NCBI GenBank assembly: GCA_937997355.1
Contig: CALKTZ010000623.1
Coordinates: forward strand, 1-5,197
Reading direction: 5' to 3'
DNA: 5,197 bases
Source of the DNA: an uncultured Planctomycetales bacterium
GTDB taxonomy: Bacteria > Planctomycetota > Planctomycetia > Isosphaerales > Isosphaeraceae
Part shown: positions 1 to 5,197 of the stretch, in pieces
Numbering within the stretch: position 1 is the stretch's first letter
How the letters are laid out: the number at the start of each line of letters is the position of its first letter
Translations under genes and position numbers: made by a program
The notes under the pieces: model-generated
What the model was told of the DNA's origin: nothing
What the model saw: the letters and a program-made list of their open reading frames with translations, nothing else
Databases searched by the model: none

Positions 1-1506
1 GATCTGGCCGTTGCCGTCGATGATCGCCGTGATCCCCGTGTTCACCGCGCGTGCGAGGGGAACCCGATTTTCGACGGTCCGGAACACGCTGACCGCGAGG
101 TGCATGTCCAGCTCGGAAGACCCCCGGAACCAGCCGTCGTTGGAAAGATTGATCAGAACGTCGGGCTGTTTGCGAGAATCCGTGCCCTGGAAGAATTGGC
201 GGACGAAGTGGGGGACCGTGTCTTCGAAACAGATGGCGATGGCCAACTGATAGCCGCCCAGCTCCAGATTCTTGGTCTCCGAGCCGAACGTCAACGTCGG
301 CACATAGCCCGTCCGATAGGGGGTGAACACCTTGATCCAGGGGAGCGTTTCGAGGAATGGGATGAACTCGCCGAATGGAACCAGGTGAATCTTGTGATAA
401 TACCGGACGGCCTGGACCATCGGGTCGAAGAGGACCGCCGAGTTATATTTCCTCAGGCCGTCGGCGCGGTGGTCGTAATAGAGGCAGCCGACGAGCATGG
501 GGACCTTGATGTTATCGGCCCAGGCGTGGAGCCGGTCGGAATGGGCCTTCCCGTAGTCCAGCCATTCCTGCACGGTCATGTTCTCGCTCAACGGCCTGAT
601 CTGGTTCAGGAGCTCGGCGGGGGGGATCTCCGGGGGGATGGAAAAAAAACCGTAGGGATAGGAAGTCTCGGGCCAGACGATCAGGTCGGGGCGATCTCCC
701 CGCCGCATCGCGACCTCGACCAGGTTCCGGAATTCCGCGACGATCCGCTCCCAATCTCCCGACATCTTGAGCTTCTGCTCGATGTTGGATTGCAGCAATG
801 CCAGACGCGGGCCGTCGCGGAACTGAGCCGTCGAGACGCGGAAGGAACCGTAGGTCAGCGTCGCCCCGATCAGGATGGCAACCGACCAGAGCCGAACCAT
901 CTGCCGCCGGGTGATCCGGCTCCCCGTGGCGGTGCGTCTCAGGAGGGGCAGGGTGACGAGGTCGACGATCAGCGCGTTCACCGCCGCGATGAGCAGGCTG
1001 AGCCCGAGGGAGCCCGTGAAATCGGCGATCTGAATCAAATAGAGGTTTCGATACTGGGAGTGTGCCAGATGATACCAGGGGAATCCCGTGAGGATGAACG
1101 CACGGGAGTATTCCAGGCCCACCCAGATCATCGGCGCGGCCAGGATCAGCGGGATTTGCAGCCGGAAGACGGCGATCCGCGTAATCAGCACGAAACCCGG
1201 CCACCACACCGAAAAAATCAAGGCCATCACCAGCCAGCCGAGAATCGCGCTGGGATCGGTGTGGCGGATCCATTGAATGGAGAGGACCCAGAACGCCACC
1301 CCGCCCATCCAGGCCGATCCGTAGATGCGCCAACGAGAACCCGATTGAACGATCAGCCAGAACAAGGGGACGAGCGCGATCCAGGCCAGCCAGTGCCATT
1401 CCAGGGGGGGAAATGTCGACCAGAGAGTCAGGCCCGAGGCCAGGCCGGCCCAGATTCGATGATCCGCCGGTTTGGAGTTCTCCTCGGCCCCTTCGACTGA
1501 GGTCAT
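1..1506 (-). CDS. lnt: Apolipoprotein N-acyltransferase (partial, C-terminus beyond the left edge)
   Basis: Lnt is an integral inner-membrane enzyme that transfers an acyl chain from a phospholipid to the N-terminal diacylglyceryl-cysteine of lipoproteins, the last step of lipoprotein maturation. The visible 502 residues begin with about seven hydrophobic segments between residues 18 and 219, including the family signature GFPWYHLAHSQY (141-152). A carbon-nitrogen hydrolase (nitrilase-like) domain follows from about 233. The catalytic triad is readable: Glu280 in VWPET, Lys372 in YHKIHLVPFGE and Cys426 in AICFED; INLSNDGWF (452-460) is also conserved. Glu380 matches the second essential Glu of the E. 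coli enzyme by spacing. The stretch between Glu280 and Lys372 is about 24 residues longer than in E. coli Lnt. Missing are the end of the hydrolase domain and the expected last membrane segment. The ATG at 1506 has a purine-rich GGAGAGGAA 10 bases upstream. It lies 62 bases downstream of moeA and is probably co-transcribed. Identification is secure. Confidence 0.96.
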   Translation of the reverse strand, partial: MTSVEGAEENSKPADHRIWAGLASGLTLWSTFPPLEWHWLAWIALVPLFWLIVQSGSRWRIYGSAWMGGVAFWVLSIQWIRHTDPSAILGWLVMALIFSVWWPGFVLITRIAVFRLQIPLILAAPMIWVGLEYSRAFILTGFPWYHLAHSQYRNLYLIQIADFTGSLGLSLLIAAVNALIVDLVTLPLLRRTATGSRITRRQMVRLWSVAILIGATLTYGSFRVSTAQFRDGPRLALLQSNIEQKLKMSGDWERIVAEFRNLVEVAMRRGDRPDLIVWPETSYPYGFFSIPPEIPPAELLNQIRPLSENMTVQEWLDYGKAHSDRLHAWADNIKVPMLVGCLYYDHRADGLRKYNSAVLFDPMVQAVRYYHKIHLVPFGEFIPFLETLPWIKVFTPYRTGYVPTLTFGSETKNLELGGYQLAIAICFEDTVPHFVRQFFQGTDSRKQPDVLINLSNDGWFRGSSELDMHLAVSVFRTVENRVPLARAVNTGITAIIDGNGQI

Positions 1507-1530
1507 GGTCCGGTTATTCCTCTCCGCGGG

Positions 1531-1542
1531 CAAGCATGCTTG
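1531..1542. repeat. 12-bp perfect palindrome in the moeA-lnt gap
   Basis: CAAGCATGCTTG reads the same on both strands and lies in the 62-base gap between the moeA stop and the lnt start. As RNA it could form only a 4-bp stem with a CATG loop, too weak for a terminator and with no T run after it. It shares the GCATGC core with the palindrome at 2821-2832. The symmetry is plain in the sequence. A role, such as protein binding or mRNA processing, is speculation. Confidence 0.4.
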
Positions 1543-1568
1543 AACGGTTTGGTCGAGACGGGGTCATG

Positions 1569-2795
1569 TTAACGGAAGGGGAGATAACGGACAATTTCCC
1601 CTTCGCGGAAATCGCGGTCGCCCGCGGGAAAAATCGCAAAACCATCGGCATCCGCGACCGATCGCAGATCGGCCGAACCGGCCCAGTCCAGGGGCATGAT
1701 GGTTAAAGGCGATGGGGCTTGCGGTGTCGTTTCGACGCGGCGCGCGGGGAAATAGGTGGGCCGGTCCCCCCGCTGGCCGAACGGCCGGGCGAGCCGGGCC
1801 TCGACCGATTCGTCTCCCGAAGAGGGAAGCCCGGCGAGTCGCCGGATCGCGGGCCTCACGAAGAGGAGGAAGCAGACAAGGCTGCTCACCGGGTTTCCGG
1901 GGAGGCCGAAAACGAGGCATCCGGGCCGGTCCCCCCGCCCGGGGCCGACTCCGAACCATAGTGGCTTGCCCGGTTTCAGCCGGATCTTGTGAAAGATCCG
2001 CGCCACCCCCAGCGATTCCAGGGTGGCGGGGACGAGGTCGAGATGGCCGGCCGAAACACCCCCCGAAATCAGGAGGATGTCGTGGGACAGGCCACGCTCC
2101 AGCCGTTCGCGGAGGATCTCCGGGATATCGGGCGCGATCGGCAAACCTTCCGCATCGGCCCCGGCCTCGACGGCGCATGCCCGGAGCATCATGGAATTCG
2201 AATTGCGTATTTGCCCCTCGCCCGGCTCGCGGTCGATTTCCACCAGCTCATCGCCGGTGGGTAACACGGCGACCGAAGGTCGCGGAATGACCGAAACCTC
2301 GGCCTTGCCGACCGCCGCGAGGAGCCCGATTCGCGGGGGGCTGAGCCGGGAACCCCGGGTCAAGACCCGATCACCGGCCTTCATCTCTCGACCTCTCAGG
2401 AGTCGGCTCTGCCCGGGACGGACATCCGGCTGATCGATGAACACAAAACCATCGACGGTCCGCGTCCGCTCGTGCATGACGACGCAGTCGGCCTCCGGTG
2501 GAAGCGGAGCCCCCGTGGTGATTACCGCTGCTTCTCGGGGACCGAGCGGCCGGGTCGGCAATCGACCGGCGGTGATGGTTTCGCCGATCCGAAGTTGTCG
2601 GTCCGATCCGGTCAGGTCGCTCGACCGGACCGCGAAGCCGTCCATGAGGGCCTTGTCGAAGGGGGGGAGGTCGATGTCCGCGACGATATCCTCGGCCAGG
2701 ACGCAGCCAAATACCTCCGAGAGGGGATGTTTCTCCGGCGGCAATGGAACCGATGCGGCGATCACGTCGCTCAACGCATCTTCCACGGTCCGCAT
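1569..2795 (-). CDS. moeA: Molybdopterin molybdenumtransferase MoeA
   Basis: MoeA inserts molybdate into adenylylated molybdopterin in the cytoplasm, the final common step of molybdenum cofactor synthesis. The 408-residue length is typical (E. coli about 411). Family motifs occur in order: LPPFDKALMDGFAV (43-56, with the conserved Asp52), TTGAPLPPEADCVVMHE (93-109), GSRLSPPRIGLLAAVG (148-163), VAVLPTGDELVE (175-186), GQIRNSN (194-200), ISGGVSAGHLD (243-253), KPGKPLWFG (274-282) and FGLPGNPVSS (296-305). Together they cover the N-terminal, MoCF-binding and C-terminal MoeA domains. ATG at 2795 is chosen over a TTG six bases upstream because AAGGAG sits 8 bases before the ATG but only 2 before the TTG. 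Two motif positions differ from E. coli: Lys-Ala-Leu replaces Asn-Ser-Ala in the first motif, and Gly-His-Leu-Asp is seen where E. coli-type proteins usually have an acidic residue after the Gly. No other molybdenum cofactor gene is visible. It lies between pabA and lnt in a likely operon. Confidence 0.97.
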   Translation of the reverse strand: MRTVEDALSDVIAASVPLPPEKHPLSEVFGCVLAEDIVADIDLPPFDKALMDGFAVRSSDLTGSDRQLRIGETITAGRLPTRPLGPREAAVITTGAPLPPEADCVVMHERTRTVDGFVFIDQPDVRPGQSRLLRGREMKAGDRVLTRGSRLSPPRIGLLAAVGKAEVSVIPRPSVAVLPTGDELVEIDREPGEGQIRNSNSMMLRACAVEAGADAEGLPIAPDIPEILRERLERGLSHDILLISGGVSAGHLDLVPATLESLGVARIFHKIRLKPGKPLWFGVGPGRGDRPGCLVFGLPGNPVSSLVCFLLFVRPAIRRLAGLPSSGDESVEARLARPFGQRGDRPTYFPARRVETTPQAPSPLTIMPLDWAGSADLRSVADADGFAIFPAGDRDFREGEIVRYLPFR

Positions 2796-2803
2796 CAGCA
2801 AAG

Positions 2804-2809
2804 CTCCTT
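2804..2809 (-). promoter_or_regulatory. Ribosome binding site of moeA
   Basis: On the minus strand AAGGAG precedes the ATG at 2795 by 8 bases, a near-ideal Shine-Dalgarno spacing. It decides the start: an in-frame TTG at 2801 would leave only 2 bases. It is the best ribosome binding site among the leftward genes in this window. Confidence 0.8.
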
Positions 2810-2810
2810 G

Positions 2811-2836
2811 GCCGGAGTGGCCGGCATGCCGGAGTG
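2811..2836. repeat. Direct repeat and 12-bp palindrome in the pabA-moeA gap
   Basis: GCCGGAGTG occurs twice (2811-2819 and 2828-2836), and the perfect palindrome CCGGCATGCCGG (2821-2832) overlaps the second copy. The array fills the part of the 79-base pabA-moeA gap next to the moeA ribosome binding site. The CCGG units could pair in several ways in the minus-strand transcript, but there is no T run, so I do not call a terminator. A processing or translation-modulating role is possible but unproven. Confidence 0.4.
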
Positions 2837-2874
2837 ATCGACGAATCCGACAGGACCGGGAGGTCTCTCGCGTC

Positions 2875-3444
2875 TCATGATTTGATGAAGTTTCTCAGGA
2901 GCTGGATCCCTTCGAGCGTCAAGAAGCTCTCCGGATGATATTGCACCCCTTCGATCGGCAGGGTCTTGTGCCGAACTCCCATGATCTCGTTCTCATCGGT
3001 CCAGGCCACGACTTCCAGCTCGGGGGGGAGGGTGTCGGGCTTGATGACCAGGCTGTGGTAACGGGTCGCTTCGAAAGGGTTGGACATCCCCTTGTAGATC
3101 CCCTTGCCGTCGTGGTGGATCATGGACGTCTTGCCGTGCATGATCCGGTCGGCCCGGACCACCTTGGCGCCGAACGTGTGGCCGATGCACTGGTGCCCCA
3201 GGCAGACCCCGAGCAGCGGGATTTTCGACCCGAATCGGGCGATCACGTCATTGGATACGCCGGCTTCGAGCGGCGTACACGGCCCCGGAGAGATGATCAG
3301 ATGTGTCGGCTTCCGGGCCTCGATTTCGTCGGGAGTAATCTGATCATTCCGGACCACCTGGAGGTCGATTTCCGGGTCGATTTCACCGAGCCTCTGGACC
3401 AGGTTGTAGGTGAATGAATCGTAATTGTCGATCAGGAGGATCAT
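2875..3444 (-). CDS. pabA: Glutamine amidotransferase subunit of aminodeoxychorismate / anthranilate synthase
   Basis: This class I glutamine amidotransferase hydrolyses glutamine and passes ammonia to a chorismate-using partner: PabB for 4-amino-4-deoxychorismate (folate) or TrpE for anthranilate (tryptophan). The 189-residue length matches the single-domain PabA/TrpG family. Motifs: ILLIDNYDSFTYNLVQ at the N-terminus, ISPGPCTP (51-58) forming the oxyanion-hole region, the nucleophile Cys81 in GVCLGHQ, HGK (103-105), RYHSLV (128-133), and His170 and Glu172 in YHPESFLT completing the triad. The ATG at 3444 is chosen because conserved homology begins exactly there. In-frame ATGs at 3504 and 3507, and a further start at 3552, would add an unconserved N-terminus. 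No good Shine-Dalgarno sits at the usual distance; a GGGGAAGG lies 14 bases upstream. The PabA versus TrpG role cannot be settled from sequence, and one protein serves both pathways in some bacteria. No trpE or pabB is adjacent. It appears to lead the pabA-moeA-lnt unit. Confidence 0.95.
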   Translation of the reverse strand: MILLIDNYDSFTYNLVQRLGEIDPEIDLQVVRNDQITPDEIEARKPTHLIISPGPCTPLEAGVSNDVIARFGSKIPLLGVCLGHQCIGHTFGAKVVRADRIMHGKTSMIHHDGKGIYKGMSNPFEATRYHSLVIKPDTLPPELEVVAWTDENEIMGVRHKTLPIEGVQYHPESFLTLEGIQLLRNFIKS

Positions 3445-3660
3445 AGCGAAGCCGTGGGCCTTCCCCGAATTGCTGACGAATCGGATTGCAACGGGGAGGC
3501 TCTCCATCATCGGAGGAGTCGCGGCCCGCCGCCATAATTGGATCGTAACCACCAGACGCTGTAATCGGAAGTCGGTTCGCGTCGCTTTTCGGCGACCGAG
3601 CTTGCAACGCGTGCTAAGCTCGTGATTGAGAACAGGCTGGTCGGACCGCGCTCACACGAA

Positions 3661-3682
3661 GCAACTCGCGCCGGAGAGTTGC
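3661..3682. repeat. Perfect 7-bp inverted repeat with 8-base loop
   Basis: GCAACTC (3661-3667) and GAGTTGC (3676-3682) are exact reverse complements around the 8-base spacer GCGCCGGA. The dyad lies 84 bases before the start of the rightward gene and about 216 bases before pabA. With no T run on either side it does not look like an intrinsic terminator. An operator-like protein site or a 5' leader hairpin fits the position, but this is inferred from symmetry alone. Confidence 0.45.
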
Positions 3683-3750
3683 ATCCAGGCGGCGTCACAG
3701 GCACTTGATCCGGCATCGGCAGGGAGCGGCGTATTTCGGGCCGCGGGACA

Positions 3751-3757
3751 GGGAGGT
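3751..3757 (+). promoter_or_regulatory. Ribosome binding site of the His-rich protein gene
   Basis: GGGAGGT contains the Shine-Dalgarno core GGAGG. It ends 8 bases before the ATG at 3766 but only 2 before the in-frame GTG at 3760, so the ATG is the better start. An in-frame stop at 3706-3708, with no ATG, GTG or TTG between it and 3760, limits any extension. Confidence 0.75.
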
Positions 3758-3765
3758 TCGTGTCG

Positions 3766-4317
3766 ATGACAGCATTCCTCGCGATGACACTGGTTATGGC
3801 CGCGAACAGTACGGGTGGCCTGTTCGATCGGTTCCGCACGGATCACCAGCACCAGCAACCGCCGCAGGTTGCGGCGCACGTCCATCACCATCACCACGGT
3901 TCCGGCAAGCTCCTCGCCGATGGCGGGAAGATCCTTCCGCCCGGTCCCGGGTATGGCTGGGGATTCGCGAACGGCAACCCCGACGGCTACGGCTGGCACG
4001 ACATCCAGGATTATCTCCCCCTCGGACCCGACCGGGATGCCGAATACTTCTTCCCGCGTTATCTGGCGGTCCCCCCCGAACAGCTCTTCTTCCCGACCTA
4101 TTACAATCCCTACACGACGCGCGGCCAGCGCTACGTGCCATACGCCGGGGCGGGTGGTTGGCATCCGATGGGAGGCCCTCCCGCCGACCCCGCGACGCTT
4201 CCGGTCAAGCCGAAGGCCGAGGCAATCTATGCCGGCGAGAAACCGGCCGTCCCCGTCCTCAATGGAAAGATCGAAGCCAAGCCGACGAATTCCGGGACCT
4301 CGGGGCTGACTCCCTGA
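3766..4317 (+). CDS. Hypothetical, probably exported Gly/Tyr/Pro/His-rich protein
   Basis: I recognise no enzymatic domain in this 183-residue protein. The N-terminus is hydrophobic (AFLAMTLVMAA, 3-13) and could be a short signal peptide cut near Ala12-Ala13, but it lacks the usual positive charge. A histidine-rich segment follows (27-44), with His27, His29, His38 and five consecutive His at 40-44, then Gly-Ser-Gly. The middle (58-137) is rich in Gly, Tyr, Trp and Pro. It contains two GYGW tetrapeptides (62-65, 74-77), a NGNPDGYGW segment, and EYFFPRYLAVPPEQLFFPTYYNPY (93-116, aromatic and proline rich). The tail from about 138 is Pro/Lys/Ala-rich and looks disordered. There is no cysteine, no lipobox and no further membrane segment. 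The composition and the strong ribosome binding site support a real gene. It resembles uncharacterised surface or periplasmic proteins of planctomycetes in style. Metal binding by the His cluster is a guess. It is transcribed alone, away from pabA. Confidence 0.82.
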   Translation: MTAFLAMTLVMAANSTGGLFDRFRTDHQHQQPPQVAAHVHHHHHGSGKLLADGGKILPPGPGYGWGFANGNPDGYGWHDIQDYLPLGPDRDAEYFFPRYLAVPPEQLFFPTYYNPYTTRGQRYVPYAGAGGWHPMGGPPADPATLPVKPKAEAIYAGEKPAVPVLNGKIEAKPTNSGTSGLTP

Positions 4318-4355
4318 TCTGATGGTCTTGATGGCTCATCGGTGCGAATACGAAT

Positions 4356-4390
4356 AGGCGGTCCCCGGGAATCTCCCCCTGGGACCGCCT
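4356..4390. terminator. Bidirectional stem-loop terminator candidate between convergent genes
   Basis: AGGCGGTCCC (4356-4365) and GGGACCGCCT (4381-4390) form a perfect 10-bp GC-rich stem around a 15-base loop. It lies 38 bases after the stop of the rightward gene and 32 bases after the stop of the leftward PLP-enzyme gene, the expected place for a terminator serving both. The T run is short on the plus strand (TTT at the stem end) and almost absent on the minus strand (ATTCG). Termination may therefore be inefficient or Rho-assisted. The rest of the 105-base gap shows nothing else. Confidence 0.7.
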
Positions 4391-4422
4391 TTGCATGCGC
4401 GCCAAGCTCGGTTTGGAACGGC

Positions 4423-5197
4423 TTATTGCAGTTGCCCACGGCCCAGGAGCTGCCAGACCGATTCGACGATCCCGTTGCGATGGCCGATGACGCGGTCGTG
4501 CAGTACGAAGGTGAAATCGCTGTAACCCGGGATCACCCGGACCTTCTCGCCGATCGACAGCGAATCGTCGGGGCCGAGCGTGACCGGCGCATGCTCGGCG
4601 GAAAGCCCCCCCACCTCGCATTGCGGGTATCCGATGATGACAGGAGGAGTCCGGTAGGCGCTGATCGACTTCTGGCCGATATCCAGGATCGCGCGAGAGG
4701 GGTCCGGTCGGCTCACGACCGTGGCCAGGAGGCTGATGGCCGGGTTGTGGCCTTTTACGCCGCAAAGCTCCGTGTAGTACCGGCAGGCGAAGATGCCTCC
4801 TCCCGCCTGGATTTCCGTGAGGCCGGGCTCGTCGGCGGAGAATTGATACGATCCGGTCCCCCCGGCCGAGACGATCGGGCAGGGGAGTCCGGCGGCGGTG
4901 ATCCTGTCTCGTGCCCGAGTCAGCTCGCCGATCGCCCGGGAAATCGCGGCGCGTTTGACGGGGAGTTCTTCGATCAGGAGCGTGTGCCCCTCGTAGCCCA
5001 TCACCCCCCTGAGTTCAAGGCCCGGAGCCTCGGCGATGCGTTCGGCCAGGGCCAGCGCGGCCTCGGGGCCGATTACTCCTGTCCGATGCATTCCCAGATC
5101 GACGTCAACGAGGACGCCGATCGTGACCCCCGCCCTGGTGGCCGCCTGGCTCAAGGTGGCGATGTGGTCCTGGTGATCGACCGTCACCTTCACATCG
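4423..5197 (-). CDS. PLP-dependent D-threonine aldolase / D-serine dehydratase-like enzyme (partial, N-terminus beyond the right edge)
   Basis: The visible 257 residues are the C-terminal two-thirds of a fold-type III (alanine racemase-like) PLP enzyme. Members cleave D-threonine-type beta-hydroxy amino acids or dehydrate D-serine in the cytoplasm. Motifs, numbered from the first visible codon: VLVDVDLGMHRTGV (28-41), GVMGYEGH (64-71), VSAGGTGSY (109-117, the PLP-phosphate glycine loop), EIQAGGGIFACRYY (128-141), ILDIGQKSIS (170-179), GLSAEHAPV (197-205) and a C-terminal D-Ser dehydratase-like domain ending VLHDRVIGHRNGIVESVW and LGRG. The PLP-binding lysine, normally near the N-terminus, lies outside the window. 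GTG or ATG triplets near the edge are not the true start, because coding continues to the boundary. Known relatives hold a metal with His-x-Cys or His-x-Asp after IP; here I read PGYSD, with Tyr225 in place of His and Asp227 kept. The substrate cannot be assigned. Alanine racemase proper is unlikely because the C-terminal domain is of the D-Ser dehydratase type. Confidence 0.88.
   Translation of the reverse strand, partial: DVKVTVDHQDHIATLSQAATRAGVTIGVLVDVDLGMHRTGVIGPEAALALAERIAEAPGLELRGVMGYEGHTLLIEELPVKRAAISRAIGELTRARDRITAAGLPCPIVSAGGTGSYQFSADEPGLTEIQAGGGIFACRYYTELCGVKGHNPAISLLATVVSRPDPSRAILDIGQKSISAYRTPPVIIGYPQCEVGGLSAEHAPVTLGPDDSLSIGEKVRVIPGYSDFTFVLHDRVIGHRNGIVESVWQLLGRGQLQ

Larger units (their letters stand above)
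3445..3765. other. Divergent intergenic region, probable promoters for pabA (left) and the His-rich gene (right)
   Basis: This 321-base stretch has no convincing gene: the open frames in it overlap on both strands and resemble no protein I know. By position it should hold promoters for both divergent units, but I find no strong sigma-70 match. On the plus strand TTGA at about 3705 is followed by GTATTT some 20 bases on, a poor fit. On the minus strand AATTAT near 3534-3540 is a weak -10-like element. I see no Trp-codon-rich leader peptide or attenuator before pabA. A perfect 7-bp inverted repeat (3661-3682) and a weaker 5-bp hairpin (3581-3596) are the only clear structures. Confidence 0.5.

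Noticed and set aside
100..1500. Long 466-codon open frame on the plus strand
   Set aside because: It is antisense to lnt, whose minus-strand translation carries the full catalytic triad. Its own translation is charged low-complexity without recognisable motifs, a GC-rich shadow.
1712..2290. Arg/Gly/Pro-rich plus-strand open frame
   Set aside because: It is antisense to moeA, with composition typical of a shadow frame and no motif.
3445..3552. Extended N-terminus of pabA starting at 3552, 3507 or 3504
   Set aside because: The PabA/TrpG family begins at the Met of MILLIDNYDS (3444). The extra residues look like translated intergenic DNA, and there is no ribosome binding site at the earlier starts.
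3445..3660. Tryptophan attenuator or leader peptide before pabA/trpG
   Set aside because: On the minus strand I find no short frame with clustered Trp codons and no terminator/antiterminator pair, only a weak 5-bp hairpin at 3581-3596.
3883..3900. His5-Gly-Ser run resembling an engineered affinity tag
   Set aside because: It lies inside a natural-looking gene, is preceded by further scattered His codons, uses mixed CAT/CAC codons, and has no vector sequence nearby. It is a native low-complexity segment.
619..4612. Poly-G/C tracts of seven bases as phase-variation switches (619-625, 1404-1410, 2661-2667, 3022-3028, 4071-4077, 4606-4612)
   Set aside because: They fall mainly on Pro-Pro or Gly-Gly codons in housekeeping genes, all frames are intact, and such tracts are expected in GC-rich DNA that favours CCC and GGG codons.
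1..5197. Mobile element, CRISPR array, tRNA/rRNA or defence system
   Set aside because: No spaced repeats, terminal inverted repeats, transposase or nuclease motifs, or tRNA-like cloverleaf were seen. Genes are housekeeping or hypothetical and composition is even throughout.

Overview
The window looks like a chromosomal segment of a high-GC bacterium, most likely a planctomycete (Planctomycetota, perhaps an Isosphaeraceae-like lineage). This rests on GC-rich coding sequence in every gene, the housekeeping genes present, and a secreted-looking Gly/Tyr/Pro/His-rich protein of a style I associate with planctomycete genomes. The phylum is an inference from style, with no marker gene to prove it. 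I see no mobile element, CRISPR array, rRNA or tRNA.

Layout. Three genes run leftward as a probable transcription unit in the order pabA/trpG (2875-3444), moeA (1569-2795), lnt (1-1506, C-terminus cut by the left edge). The gaps between them are 79 and 62 bases. A 321-base divergent intergenic region (3445-3765) separates this unit from one rightward gene (3766-4317) for a small, probably exported protein of unknown function with a striking histidine cluster. That gene converges on a leftward gene (4423 to the right edge, N-terminus cut) for a PLP enzyme of the D-threonine aldolase / D-serine dehydratase (alanine racemase fold) group. A perfect 10-bp stem-loop at 4356-4390 between the convergent genes is a likely shared terminator.

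How the genes work together. The three leftward genes serve different housekeeping pathways: glutamine amidotransfer for folate and/or tryptophan synthesis, molybdate insertion in molybdenum cofactor synthesis, and N-acylation of lipoproteins. They are linked by position and not by an obvious shared pathway. The rightward gene and the PLP enzyme have no visible link to them.

For novelty this is mostly an ordinary region. The points most worth a second look are the unrecognised His-rich protein, the apparent loss of the histidine metal ligand in the PLP enzyme (a Tyr-x-Asp where relatives have His-x-Cys or His-x-Asp), a loop insertion in Lnt encoded by homopolymer-rich DNA, and a perfect 7-bp dyad in the divergent intergenic region.
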